From NCBI GenBank assembly GCA_949127775.1, contig CASBQF010000002.1, positions 1 to 64,000 of the forward strand: a stretch of DNA of 64,000 nucleotides, read 5' to 3'. This DNA is from Oscillatoriales cyanobacterium PMM_0080. Lineage in GTDB: Bacteria > Cyanobacteriota > Cyanobacteriia > Cyanobacteriales > Microcoleaceae. Numbering within the stretch: the first letter of the stretch is position 1; each line of letters opens with the position of its first letter. This document shows positions 26,475 through 36,500 of this stretch, piece after piece. Under the pieces are notes generated by a model. That model was given only the letters and a program-made list of their open reading frames with translations, had not been told where the DNA came from and did not search any database. The translations under genes and the position numbers were made by a program.

Positions 26475-26543
26475 TTTACTACAATTAATCAGGGTAGGGA
26501 AACCACATTGCGATATCTGAACTATCGTTATGTTGCATAATTC

Positions 26544-29336
26544 CTAACCCTGTTGCAGAAATTGTCTAATCTTCTGAATGTTAAACTCTTTGATTAATTC
26601 ATTCAACTGGTTGACAAATGGCTGATACTTTGAATCAATTTTACTTAGCTTTTCCAACTCCTGCTCGATTCCTTTCATTTGTCCCTTTCTAGCATACTCT
26701 ATCAAGTTCGTCAACTCAGAAGCTGGAGGTTTGATAATTTCTAATTCCTCTTGTATTGTTACATTTGCTGTCTGTACTGTCAGTGTTTCTGCGTACACCC
26801 AGGACAATTTTAAATGTTTTGCTAACAAAACATAAAGCTCTTTAGCTTGGACGGGTTTTGACAAGAAATCATCTCCGCCCGCAGCTAAACTCTGCTGTTT
26901 GTCCATCTCGTAGACGCTAGCTGACGAGACAATGATTGGGATATTTTTTAAACTTTCCGATTGCCGTATTTGTGACAGTAATTCCCACCCGTCAATCACT
27001 GGCATTGACAAATCGCTAATAATTAAATCCGGTGTCAGTTTACCAAGTTTTTCTAATGCTTCTCGCCCATTTTCTGCTTCCATCATCACGAAGCCAAGAG
27101 GTTCCAGAAGATTGACAATTACCGATCGATTTTCCCACCGATCGTCCACAATTAAAATTTGTTTTTTGCTGCCAGAATAGCCCAAAATTTTCCCGATTTT
27201 AGTGAGGCTTTTGTGCATCCAATCCGTAGCAACGGGACAAGATATTTCAAATTCAAACAGGCTACCCGTACCTAATTCGCTTTGTACATTGATGCTGCTA
27301 TCCATCATCTCAATGATTTTCTGAGTTATGGTGAGTCCGAGTCCAGTTCCTTCTGATTTGCGGGAATCATCTCCGACTTGCTCGAAGGGTAAAAATATTT
27401 TTTCTAATTGTGCAGAACTCATTCCTACTCCTGTATCTCGGACTCTAAAATTAAGTTGAATCAGGGAGGAGTTTAATTGATTATCATGGGCTAATATTTC
27501 TAAGTTGACACTACCATTGTCAGTGAATTTGATGGCATTTCCGAGTAAGTTTAGCAATACTTGCCGCAGTCTTTTATCGTCTGCAATAATACCAACGGGT
27601 AAATTTGCGGTAAGTTCGTAATTGAACTTAATATTTTTTTGTTCGGCTTTGATGCGACTAATTTCGACTACTGCTTGCAAAAATGAAGGTAAATGAAATG
27701 CAGTTGGATGCAATTCCATTTTTCCAGCTTCAATTTTAGATAAGTCGAGAATATCGTTAATTAAGGTTAATAAATGACTGCCGCACTGGTGGATGATACT
27801 GATGCCATGTTGGTCAGCTTTTGTCATATCTTGAGAGCGTTCGAGGATTTGAGCGTAGCCTAAAATTCCGTTTAATGGCGTTCTCAATTCGTGGCTCATA
27901 TTGGCTAGAAAGTCGCTTTTAGCGTGATTGGCGACTTCGGCGACGAGTTTCGATTCTGTAAGTTCAGCAGTACGTTCTTCGACTCGATTTTCGAGTTCTT
28001 GATTGGTTTTTTCTAGGGTGGCAAAGGATTCGCGCAGTTGCTGAGCCATCCGGTTAAATGAATGGCTTAAAATGCCTAATTCGTTAACTGGTGAGGCTTC
28101 TACCTGTTGGTCTAATTCCCCAGATGCGATCGCCTCTGATGCTTGACCCAATCGCAATATGGGTTGGGAAATCCAGCGAGAAGTGTAGATTCCCAGGGCG
28201 ATCGCAACTGCCAAAGCCGCCAAACACAGTAAAATTGTAGTACGAGTGTTGGCGTTAATTTGCTCCATAAAATCGGATTCTGGGACAACCACAACTACCA
28301 GCCAATCCAAACCCCATGCGTCTTTCCAAGGAGTTACTTGCACAAATTGTTTATCGCCCTTAATGCTAAATTCTAACTGTTGACCTTCTTTGATTTCTCT
28401 AAAAGCGCCAAAGTTTTGCTGTAAATATTGAGCAGAAGATTGAATTAACGGATCGCGAATTTCTATTGCTTTCAACCGCTGCGGTTTGTCATTAATTAGC
28501 GTATATGGCAACTCGGTACTGGAACTGGCAACTATTAAACCGTTGCGTTCCAAAATGAAAATTTTTCCCGAACGACCAACTTTTAGCTGCTTCAAAAAAT
28601 CGCTAATTTGTGAAAGTCGCTGGTCAATACCGATGACGCCGATCAAGTTTTTATTCTTGTCAAAAACCGGATGATTGGCAGAAACAGCTAGTGGAAATGG
28701 CCGCGACTCCCATTGATAAATATCACTCCATATCGGTTTTCTAGCTTGCATAGTCTGTACATACCAAGCTTCTTTCTGAAACTCTAAATTTTCATAAATG
28801 TCAACAATTTTAGTCCGTTGACCGCTACTATTTGTGGCGTAAGCGTAGTGGTTGCGGTTGCCGTATTTTTTAACAGAAACCTCACTGACAACCAGGGTGT
28901 TATCCGTGAAATATCCAGATCCTGTAAATTCACCAGTTTTAGTTGCCAAGCTGATGTAACCAACATTATATAACTGCATTTGCTTCCAAAAAAACAGCGC
29001 GAGTTGTTCTTGGGATTCCGGGTTTAGCAACCCTAAGTCAATGGCATCTGCGTTAATTTGAGCGAGATGGCGTGCAGTATCCAGGTAACTCTTCAGGTGT
29101 TGATCGACACGTAAGCTCACTTCATTTTGCAGCCTACCAGCTAAATCATTTACAGCTTTTTGTCCGTTTCGCAGGGACAGATAGCCCGTCAGCCCCACAA
29201 CCGCGAAGAGTTGCAACACAAAGGGAACGATGAGGATTGTGCGTAGGGGAATATGATTGAAGCTTTTGCCGTGAAGCGAAGCTATCCCGCAGGGAATCGC
29301 AGATTTTTTGAATTTCAGTAGCATTACGGTTGACAA
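26544..29336 (-). CDS. Membrane hybrid histidine kinase (Cache-HAMP-HisKA-HATPase-REC)
   Basis: The 930-residue sensor kinase has membrane helices near 35-55 and 370-390, enclosing a Cache-type periplasmic sensor ([32 protein letters not shown]). HAMP follows ([20 protein letters not shown]), then a coiled coil, the H box [21 protein letters not shown] and G boxes ([34 protein letters not shown]), and a C-terminal receiver ([11 protein letters not shown], phosphorylated Asp in [10 protein letters not shown]). The tail after the receiver is helical and could be a degraded phosphotransfer domain. It lies upstream of the receiver-kinase gene in the same orientation, suggesting a linked phosphorelay. 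The ligand is unknown. Confidence 0.9.
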   Translation of the reverse strand: MSTVMLLKFKKSAIPCGIASLHGKSFNHIPLRTILIVPFVLQLFAVVGLTGYLSLRNGQKAVNDLAGRLQNEVSLRVDQHLKSYLDTARHLAQINADAIDLGLLNPESQEQLALFFWKQMQLYNVGYISLATKTGEFTGSGYFTDNTLVVSEVSVKKYGNRNHYAYATNSSGQRTKIVDIYENLEFQKEAWYVQTMQARKPIWSDIYQWESRPFPLAVSANHPVFDKNKNLIGVIGIDQRLSQISDFLKQLKVGRSGKIFILERNGLIVASSSTELPYTLINDKPQRLKAIEIRDPLIQSSAQYLQQNFGAFREIKEGQQLEFSIKGDKQFVQVTPWKDAWGLDWLVVVVVPESDFMEQINANTRTTILLCLAALAVAIALGIYTSRWISQPILRLGQASEAIASGELDQQVEASPVNELGILSHSFNRMAQQLRESFATLEKTNQELENRVEERTAELTESKLVAEVANHAKSDFLANMSHELRTPLNGILGYAQILERSQDMTKADQHGISIIHQCGSHLLTLINDILDLSKIEAGKMELHPTAFHLPSFLQAVVEISRIKAEQKNIKFNYELTANLPVGIIADDKRLRQVLLNLLGNAIKFTDNGSVNLEILAHDNQLNSSLIQLNFRVRDTGVGMSSAQLEKIFLPFEQVGDDSRKSEGTGLGLTITQKIIEMMDSSINVQSELGTGSLFEFEISCPVATDWMHKSLTKIGKILGYSGSKKQILIVDDRWENRSVIVNLLEPLGFVMMEAENGREALEKLGKLTPDLIISDLSMPVIDGWELLSQIRQSESLKNIPIIVSSASVYEMDKQQSLAAGGDDFLSKPVQAKELYVLLAKHLKLSWVYAETLTVQTANVTIQEELEIIKPPASELTNLIEYARKGQMKGIEQELEKLSKIDSKYQPFVNQLNELIKEFNIQKIRQFLQQG

Positions 29337-29459
29337 TCCCTAAATTTTATTAACTTATATTAAATGCTAAATCCCTAACTACTATAATAGTATCATCGCA
29401 AATCTGTAGCTGCCAATAGCTGCGGCATCAGTAGTCAAAACTTCATCAAGTTAACATTT

Positions 29460-30239
29460 ATGTGTCAATTACTGGGAATGAACTGCAATGTGCCAACAGA
29501 TATTTGTTTTTCCTTTGAGGGTTTCTCTGCGAGGGGTGGCAAAACAGACGTTCATCAAGACGGTTGGGGAATTGCTTTTTTTGAAGGTTTGGGATGCCGC
29601 CTGTTTATAGACTCTAAACCTGCGGTTGCTTCTCCGGTTGCAGAAGTTGTCCGTCGCTATCCCATTCACTCAACTAACGTGATTGCTCACATCCGTAAAG
29701 CTACCCAAGGCGAAATTGCTCTGGAAAATTGCCACCCTTTTATTCGGGAACTTTGGGGGCGCTATTGGGTGTTTGCTCACAACGGAAATCTGGAAAATTT
29801 CAATCCTAAAAGTGCCGGATTTTATCAAGCTGTCGGCAAAACTGATAGTGAAAAGGCTTTTTGTTTAATATTAGAAAGGTTGCGAGAAAGTTTCCCTCAA
29901 AATAAGCCTACTTTGACGGAAATTTACGCGGTACTGAACGAAATTACTAAACCTTTGGCAGAGTACGGAATTTTTAACTATTTACTTTCGGATGGGGAAC
30001 ACTTATTTGTACACTGTTCTACTAATCTGCATTATATTGTGCGACAAGCACCTTTTGCCAGCGCGCACTCGATCGATGAGGATGTAACTGTGGATTTTCG
30101 GGAATTGACCAAAGAGGGCGATCGTGTCGCTGTAATTGCTACTTTACCACTGACTGACGATGAAGTTTGGACGCAAATTCAGCCGGGAGAATTGCTGGTA
30201 TTTCAGGATGGTTTGCCAATCAATTTTGAGAGACAATGA
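29460..30239 (+). CDS. Class II glutamine amidotransferase (YafJ-like)
   Basis: In this 259-residue protein, Met-Cys at the N-terminus (MCQLLGMNCN) puts the nucleophile Cys at the mature end, as in Ntn-type glutaminase domains. HQDGWGIAFFEG, IAHIRKATQG, HPFIRELWGRYWVFAHNGNL and SDSEKAF-like TDSEKAF complete the glutamine site. No second synthase domain is fused, so the acceptor of the released ammonia is unknown; stand-alone YafJ-type proteins are widespread. It converges on the antitoxin gene. Confidence 0.85.
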   Translation: MCQLLGMNCNVPTDICFSFEGFSARGGKTDVHQDGWGIAFFEGLGCRLFIDSKPAVASPVAEVVRRYPIHSTNVIAHIRKATQGEIALENCHPFIRELWGRYWVFAHNGNLENFNPKSAGFYQAVGKTDSEKAFCLILERLRESFPQNKPTLTEIYAVLNEITKPLAEYGIFNYLLSDGEHLFVHCSTNLHYIVRQAPFASAHSIDEDVTVDFRELTKEGDRVAVIATLPLTDDEVWTQIQPGELLVFQDGLPINFERQ

Positions 30240-30244
30240 GGCGA

Positions 30245-30295
30245 TTGAAATCGGGGGGTAAGTTCAATTGCGATCGGTTGTGAATCAGTTATCAT
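30245..30295 (-). pseudogene. N-terminal remnant of a RelE-type toxin
   Basis: The ATG at 30295 overlaps the end of the antitoxin gene by 11 bases and opens MITDSQPIAIELTPRFQ, which aligns with MSEQPFIQVEAAPTF, the start of the intact toxin at 16770. After about 17 codons the similarity stops and the convergent amidotransferase gene begins. The rest of the toxin has been deleted. Confidence 0.55.
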
Positions 30296-30530
30296 CGATG
30301 CCGTCCCACATTTGAGACAAAGGGAGAGTTTGTCCGGTAATTCCTTCATGGAAGCCTTGCTGAAGCCCTTCGAGGACAGTTTCGATGGGGTCATCATCTG
30401 GATCGATGTCAGTGTCTTCTGGTAGTAAGACTATAATCCGAACGTGGCTGTAGTTGGCAAGCGCCAGGGGGCGATCGAGAAAAAGTTGCCCTCGATTGTC
30501 AATTTTTCCTGTGGTTTCAATTGCTTTCAT
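30285..30530 (-). CDS. RelN-type antitoxin, orphan
   Basis: The 81-residue protein MKAIETTGKIDNRGQLFLDR..., ending in TLPLSQMWDGIDDN, is a clear paralogue of the antitoxin at 16532-16777 (same length, same C-terminal WDGIDD). Its toxin is reduced to a short N-terminal remnant. It may still repress its own promoter or neutralise the related toxin encoded elsewhere in the window. Confidence 0.75.
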   Translation of the reverse strand: MKAIETTGKIDNRGQLFLDRPLALANYSHVRIIVLLPEDTDIDPDDDPIETVLEGLQQGFHEGITGQTLPLSQMWDGIDDN

Positions 30531-30542
30531 AGTCTCTCTGCG

Positions 30543-30863
30543 TCATACTTGATTTGCAACAGGAATTTTTAACTTGACAAGGGATTTTTGTAGAACGCTC
30601 GGTTTAACGCTCAACCAGACTTGTTGGCGATCGTCTTCAGTGTAGCCAATGACAACTGCACCGACAGGCGAACCAACATCAGGATACATTTCTGGTGTCA
30701 TCGAGCCGGTATCGAGAAAGTCGGAAATTTGAATAAGCCCTTTTACCTCTGCATCGCCAATATTGACAAATACTCCAAAAGGTGCATGAAATTCAACTTT
30801 GCCGTAGATTAGTTTTCCAAGTTGATACTTGGATTTGATCTGGTTCCAAAATTCTTGATTCAT
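30543..30863 (-). CDS. Single S1 RNA-binding domain protein
   Basis: In this 106-residue protein the segment LGKLIYGKVEFHAPFGVFVN, followed by VKGLIQISDFLDTG and GAVVIGYTEDDRQQVWLSVK, is one complete S1 (OB-fold) domain filling nearly the whole protein. It probably binds RNA. It starts 6 bases after the stop of the 116-residue gene, so the two are likely one transcript, and it lies 12 bases upstream of the orphan antitoxin. Confidence 0.75.
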   Translation of the reverse strand: MNQEFWNQIKSKYQLGKLIYGKVEFHAPFGVFVNIGDAEVKGLIQISDFLDTGSMTPEMYPDVGSPVGAVVIGYTEDDRQQVWLSVKPSVLQKSLVKLKIPVANQV

Positions 30864-30869
30864 AGTGAA

Positions 30870-31220
30870 CTACTGCTGTTTTAGGATTCTAGGAAACTGA
30901 TTTAAGATGGGGAAAAGATTCTGGGGGACTGCTAGTTCAATACTGGGGCCGCCCTGATAGAATTTTTCAAGCGGTCTAAATGTTGTATCGTAGGTTTGCT
31001 TGTCTATTATCACCTCCAATATTCCTTGCTGGTAATGATTGTTATATTCTTCAGCCAGACTTCTAGAATCAGGAGCCGCGAAGTAGCACTTGCCATTCTC
31101 GTAGGGTGGATTGTTTGGAAAGTCCGCTGGCTGGAAACCATCTCGTAATATTTTTTGCGCTAACCCTGGCTGGGGAGCCTTGTAAATTGTGACTGTTTGA
31201 GTATAATTACCTGATGTCAT
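30870..31220 (-). CDS. Hypothetical protein, possible ADP-ribosyltransferase-like fold
   Basis: The 116-residue protein MTSGNYTQTVTIYKAPQPGL... contains KILRDGFQPADFP, KCYFAAPDSRSLAEEY and GGPSIELAVP. The order 'IYKAP..G.A..I...GF...YFA..D...A..Y' vaguely recalls small ADP-ribosyltransferase/RES-type proteins, where a Tyr and a small-residue-x-A-x-x-Y segment line the NAD pocket. This is an impression only. It is followed closely by the S1-domain gene. Confidence 0.4.
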   Translation of the reverse strand: MTSGNYTQTVTIYKAPQPGLAQKILRDGFQPADFPNNPPYENGKCYFAAPDSRSLAEEYNNHYQQGILEVIIDKQTYDTTFRPLEKFYQGGPSIELAVPQNLFPILNQFPRILKQQ

Positions 31221-31292
31221 CTCGGATGCGATCGATCGACCTTATAAAATTCGTACTTCCTAGTATCTTCTGTTAATTGTCCCATAAATGTG

Positions 31293-31640
31293 CTATGAAG
31301 CAACTGCAAAATCTGTGTATTGTCGCATTTCTGGCTCGTGAAATGCCAACACGATGTCTTCCTTGGGAACCCCTGCTTTTACTAAATCCGTTGCAATTCC
31401 ATATTCTGTCCAGTCTTCTTCGATCGAAAATTTGCGATCGCGCAGGCGAACGTAGACTGTCATTCCCGTAAGGCGATCGCCCTTTGGCCAGCCCAGGTTC
31501 ATCCAGATATAATGACCGTTTTGCTCGTCTGCAATCAAGAATGTTTCGGTGTCTTGTTGGGAAGGGCGATTATTGCACAATTCTATATACTCGGTCAAAA
31601 TACGCTTGATTAGTTTGGGATACTCGATTAGTTTATCCAT
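31293..31640 (-). CDS. XisI family protein, without xisH
   Basis: The 115 residues MDKLIEYPKLIKRILTEYIE, HYIWMNLGWPKGDRL, FSIEEDWTEYGIATDLVKAG, VPKEDIVLAFHEPEMRQYTDF match the XisI family, first described as fdxN-element excision controlling factors in heterocystous cyanobacteria and widespread as small genes elsewhere. XisI normally follows xisH. No xisH frame exists in the 126 bases upstream or nearby, so this is an orphan. Its molecular activity is unknown. Confidence 0.85.
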   Translation of the reverse strand: MDKLIEYPKLIKRILTEYIELCNNRPSQQDTETFLIADEQNGHYIWMNLGWPKGDRLTGMTVYVRLRDRKFSIEEDWTEYGIATDLVKAGVPKEDIVLAFHEPEMRQYTDFAVAS

Positions 31641-31766
31641 TGCACAATTTCCTCTACTTCTGTTTTATGCAATATCTAACATTAGTCCTCCTCAGATTCA
31701 CAACTCATAAATTCGCGATCGGAGTGTTAGATTTCAGCTTTCCAGAACTAAACGCTCAATAAAATC

Positions 31767-32159
31767 TCACGATATTCCCAAGAAACTTTTTAGGGCGACT
31801 TTATACCTATTCTTGAACCGCTTGGAAACCAAACCACCCTGCTGGATCTGTGCCAGAACAGCCACTGAACAAGATCCTTTTGGAATAGGACTACCAGCAG
31901 TAATTAATCCAGCTAGTTCAGTATCATTCATCTCACGAGCAAATTGGTAAGCTATCACAGACTCACGGATTATAAAGCTTGGTACACCCGAACCTGGTAG
32001 GAGAATACAGGCATCTTCAGAATTAGGTCTGCGGCTAGTGACGTTAACGAAGAGATAGCTGCTTTCAGAAGTTTGTGCAATGGCAATATATAGATGTTCA
32101 CTGTTAGGAGGTGTATCCAGCAAAAAAGCATCTCCCAAATTAATGATGATGCTAGCCAT
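31767..32159 (-). CDS. Candidate toxin partner of the Panacea-domain protein
   Basis: The 130-residue protein MASIIINLGDAFLLDTPPNS... has beta-rich segments (SYLFVNVTSRRPN, ACILLPGSGVPSFIIRES) of SH3-barrel character reminiscent of PemK/MazF proteins, and a C-terminal helix (IQQGGLVSKRFKNRYK). The start overlaps the end of the Panacea gene by 8 bases, the classical coupling of antitoxin then toxin. Panacea-type antitoxins pair with many unrelated toxins, so this gene is a candidate toxin from context rather than from recognised motifs. Confidence 0.5.
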   Translation of the reverse strand: MASIIINLGDAFLLDTPPNSEHLYIAIAQTSESSYLFVNVTSRRPNSEDACILLPGSGVPSFIIRESVIAYQFAREMNDTELAGLITAGSPIPKGSCSVAVLAQIQQGGLVSKRFKNRYKVALKSFLGIS

Positions 32160-32799
32160 TCAAAACCTCATCTAGATACGCCTCCCGGATGGCTGACTCC
32201 TGAATTTCACCTATTTCCTCGTCACTGTTACCCATCAAAACCCCATCTAGATATGCCTCTCGGATAGCTGACTCCTGAATTTCACCTATTTCTTCGTCAC
32301 TCTTACCCACATTTTTTAGAATATCCTCTACAGCAATCGGAATGGCTGAACCGTGCGGATCTTGCCATTCTGGAAGGTCATGAGTCCACTCAGCAACCAG
32401 AAAAGGATCGAGATGCCCAAAAGCTTGATAAACCTCTTGAATGATTTCCTCCTCTTCTTCGCAAATATCTGCATTCCCTGGATCGTTCAACAGGGAAACA
32501 AGATGTTCATTATGTTCATTTGTCGTCGCAATGAACTTAGACCATAGAGGTAAGGCATTATCAATGGGCTTCCCCTTGATCAGGTCATAAACACTACTGA
32601 GGACAGGGCCATAATCCATAGATACATAACGATCGCCAGTAATCGGTTGCTCTATGCGTTTCAATGCAATACGGTCAGCTATATAAAGCATCTTCAGTAA
32701 GCCTAAATATTTCATAGGCCGATCGTGCAGCTTTAAGAGCACTGCTGCTGCTTCAATAGCTTTCTCTGGATGAAACCGAAATTGGATGGGCATAAGCAT
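32152..32799 (-). CDS. Panacea (DUF4065/SocA-like) antitoxin with duplicated C-terminal tail
   Basis: The core LLKMLYIADRIALKRIEQPI, then GDRYVSMDYGPVLSSVYDLI and VAEWTHDLPEW, is the Panacea fold found in SocA and PanA antitoxins. I chose the ATG at 32799 (MLMPIQFRFHPEKA); the frame extends to a TTG at 32856, and 32793 is another ATG. The last ~50 residues are two nearly identical 24-25-residue repeats (SDEEIGEIQESAIREAYLD twice), mirrored by a 75-base DNA direct repeat. The tail is the region that contacts toxins in related systems, so the duplication may be recent and functional. Confidence 0.75.
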   Translation of the reverse strand: MLMPIQFRFHPEKAIEAAAVLLKLHDRPMKYLGLLKMLYIADRIALKRIEQPITGDRYVSMDYGPVLSSVYDLIKGKPIDNALPLWSKFIATTNEHNEHLVSLLNDPGNADICEEEEEIIQEVYQAFGHLDPFLVAEWTHDLPEWQDPHGSAIPIAVEDILKNVGKSDEEIGEIQESAIREAYLDGVLMGNSDEEIGEIQESAIREAYLDEVLNG

Positions 32800-32888
32800 T
32801 TTGGAAGAGTGCTTCACAGTAGTACAACTTGATTGTAAACCATAATACTTTGACAAAGCATGATATAAAGATGCACCCTACATAGGTT

Positions 32889-33398
32889 TTAACCATTGTC
32901 AGAGATAGCGCGGATTTGTTGAGCCGCATAGTCCCTGTAACAATTGAGATGCGCGATCGCCTCGCCGCGATTGTGCAACGTGCCAAACAGGTCAAAAATT
33001 CCAAAACCTTGAGTTTTGATTTGATACGAAATCGGTTCCCCGGTAGTGACTAAACGCGCCCAATGCTCGCAATTCCACCCTTGAACGCCATAGTTCCATT
33101 CCTCGTGAAACGCCGGAACAGAAGCAATTAAATTCGTCAAAATTTCAGATCGATTGAGATAGGGAACTTTCAGGGCATCATGAAAATTATCCCCTAGCTT
33201 TTCGATAGCCAAGCGTCCTCTATCTAATGGGTGGCCCGATCGCTCTGGCCCCCAACCGATCGCAAACGTATCCGATAGGGCAACGCTGTAATGCCAATGC
33301 AAAACGGTATCCGATCGTTGCACTAGGCGACCACATCGACTCGATCGCGGTTGCCAACATTTAATGATTTCTTTAATGGGCCCATCCTCGGTATTCAT
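32889..33398 (-). CDS. LRAT/NlpC-P60-like hypothetical protein
   Basis: A 169-residue protein starts MNTEDGPIKEIIKCW at the ATG at 33398, which has AAGGA 8 bases upstream; the longer frame begins at a TTG. VLHWHYSVALSD supplies a histidine and GWNCEHWARLVTTGE resembles the NCEHF/W active-site motif of the LRAT-like papain-fold superfamily (acyltransferases and amidases). The spacing H...C is plausible. No membrane segment is visible. The substrate is unknown and the assignment rests on one motif. Confidence 0.5.
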   Translation of the reverse strand: MNTEDGPIKEIIKCWQPRSSRCGRLVQRSDTVLHWHYSVALSDTFAIGWGPERSGHPLDRGRLAIEKLGDNFHDALKVPYLNRSEILTNLIASVPAFHEEWNYGVQGWNCEHWARLVTTGEPISYQIKTQGFGIFDLFGTLHNRGEAIAHLNCYRDYAAQQIRAISDNG

Positions 33399-33530
33399 CA
33401 CGAGTCCTTTTTCGGCAATGGCGATTGACTTCAAGCTTTGTTTCTATTCTCAGGTATTCTGCATTTAAATTTAATTTGGGGGCGGGCTAGAAGCCCACCC
33501 CACAAGACAAGAAACAGGATTGTTAGACTA

Positions 33531-36500
33531 CTAACTGCCGCCAATTCTAGCGACATCGCGAGCATTTTCTTCAAACGCAGCCGTCAGCGCATCATCACCG
33601 CTTAAACCCGATGCGATCGCCCTTTCGATCGCCTGCAACACCCGTTTGTAATCCCGCGGCATCACTTTCACAAACACCGGCACCATCTCATCCCACGCAG
33701 CTAGAACCTTTGATGCGATCGCACTTCCAGTCAAATCAACATGAGTTTGAAGCATCAGCCGCAAGTCGTTAATCTCCTCAGCATCCTCCAGTTTTTCCAA
33801 ATCCACCATCGACATATTGCAGCGAGTAGCAAAATCCCCCGCTTCATCCAAAATGTAAGCAACACCGCCACTCATACCCGCTGCAAAATTGCGCCCGGTT
33901 TCACCCAAAACTACAACTTTGCCGCCAGTCATGTACTCGCAACCGTGATCGCCGACACCTTCGACTACGGCGTTTACCCCGGAATTGCGGACTCCGAAAC
34001 GTTCACCTGCCATCCCCCGGATGAAAACATCACCAGCGGTGGCTCCGTAAAGCACTACGTTGCCGACAATCACGTTTTCTTCTGCGACGAAGGTGGAAGC
34101 TGGCGACGGGTACAGGATGATTTTGCCGCCGCTGAGACCCTTGCCGAGATAGTCGTTGGCCTCGCCTTCGAGTTCCAGGGTGACTCCCTTGGGTACGAAT
34201 GCGCCAAAGCTTTGTCCCGCGCTACCTTGGAAGTGCAGGTGCACGGTGTCATCGGGTAAACCTTCCCAGTGCTGTTTGGTGATTTCGTTGCCGAGAATTG
34301 TGCCGACAACGCGGTTGATGTTGGTAATTGGCAGTTTTGCGTGCACTTTTTCGCCGTTTGCGATCGCACCTTTGCACAAATCCAACAACACTGTCATGTC
34401 GATCGACTTTTCCAACCCGTGATCCTGCGGCATCTGACAATAACGCCCGACATCCGCCCCAACATCCGGCTGATAAAGGATGTTCGAGAAGTCCAAACCC
34501 TTAGCCTTCCAATGTTCCACCGCTTGCTGCGCTTCCAAAACATCGGTGCGCCCGACCATTTCATTCAGCGTGCGGAAGCCCAATTGCGCCATGATTTCGC
34601 GGACTTCTTGGGCGATGAATGTCATAAAGTTTACCGTGTGCTGCGGATCGCCGGTAAAGTTTTTCCGCAACAGTGGATCTTGGGTTGCAACGCCGACGGG
34701 GCAAGTGTTTAGGTGGCAGGCGCGCATCATGATACAGCCCAAAGTTACTAGCGGCGCGGTGGCAAAACCGAATTCTTCTGCACCAAGCAGTGCAGCAATT
34801 ACTACATCGCGGCCGGTTTTGAGTTGTCCGTCGGTTTCCACCGCAATCCGGCTGCGGAGATTGTTGAGTACCAGGGTTTGGTGAGTTTCCGCCAATCCCA
34901 ACTCCCAAGGTAATCCGCAGTGTTTGATCGAAGTTTGCGGTGACGCGCCTGTACCGCCGTCGTAGCCGGAGATGAGCACGACATCGGCGTGGGCTTTTGC
35001 TACACCGGCTGCGATCGTCCCAACTCCCACTTCCGACACCAGTTTGACGCTAATCCGCGCTTCCCGGTTGGCATTTTTCAAGTCGTGAATCAATTCGGCC
35101 AAATCCTCGATCGAATAAATGTCATGGTGAGGAGGAGGCGAAATCAAACCTACGCCCGGAGTTGAGTTCCGTACCTTGGCAATCCAAGGGTATACTTTTT
35201 TACCCGGTAACTGTCCGCCTTCTCCGGGTTTTGCCCCTTGCGCCATCTTGATTTGGAGTTCCCGCGCTTGGGACAAATACAAGCTGGTAACGCCGAAACG
35301 CCCGGAAGCAACTTGTTTGATCGCACTGTTTTTCGAGTCGCCGCGATCGTTTGTCCAAGTATAGCGATCGGGATCTTCGCCGCCTTCTCCAGTGTTCGAT
35401 TTGCCACCAATGCGGTTCATCGCTATGGCTAAAGATTCGTGGGCTTCTTGGGAAATCGAACCGTAACTCATCGCCCCAGTTTTGAAGCGTTTGATAATAG
35501 ATTCGATCGGTTCAACTTCCTCAATTGCGATCGATTCTCGCTGCTTGAATTCCAGCAAACCGCGTAGGGTAAAATGCTGTTGATTTTGTTCGTTAACCAG
35601 ACTTGAATACTGTTGGAAAAGTGGATAACTTCCTTCGCGCACGGCTTTTTGCAGGGCGTGAATGGTTTGCGGGCTGAACAAGTGGGCTTCTCCTTCCTTG
35701 CGCCATTGATATTCGCCGCCGACATCGAGGGTGTGTCCGCTGGATGGGCGATCGGGGAATGCGTGGGTATGGCGTAAAATCGCTTCTTGGGCGATGACTT
35801 CTAAGTCTACTCCGGCAATTCGCGATGCTGTCCAAGTGAAGTATTTATCGACTACGGACTTGTTCAATCCGATCGCCTCAAATATCTGGGCACCACGGTA
35901 ACTTTGAATGGTGGAAATCCCAATTTTCGACGCAACCTTGGTCACACCCTTAGTTGCGGCTTTCACGTAGTTCTTGCAAGCAGTTTTAGTATCAACATTT
36001 ACCAGCAAGCCTTCGCGGATCGAATCGGCGATCGTCTCGAAGGCTAAATACGGATTGATCGCACCGCAACCGTAGCCAATCAAAGTCGCAAAGTGATGCA
36101 CTTCGCGCGGTTCGCCGGATTCGAGAACAAGTCCCGCCCGTGTGCGCGTACCTTGACGGATCAAGTGGTGGTGGAGGCCCGCAACTGCTAGCAGCGCGGG
36201 AATCGGAGCGTTTTCGGCGTTGATTCCCCGATCGCTCAAAATGATGATATTCACCCCAGAGGCGATCCTCTTCGAGGGCTTCGCTAACGCGCGATCGGCC
36301 GCAGCAAACACATCTTCTAATGCTTGTTCCAAACCTTTGACACCAGTTTTGGGGTCGAACAAAATTGGTATGGTAATAGACTTGAAATTACCCTGATTTA
36401 CGTGTTTGAGTTTAGCCAATTCTTCATTGCTGAGAATTGGTGTTTTCAGCTCAATTAAATGACAGCTTTCCGGTTCCGGCTTGAGCAAATTGCGTTCAGC

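Noticed and set aside
33741-34884. Several plus-strand frames of 130-170 residues opposite gltB
   Set aside because: gltB is continuous, well conserved and explains the region. The opposite frames have no recognisable domain.
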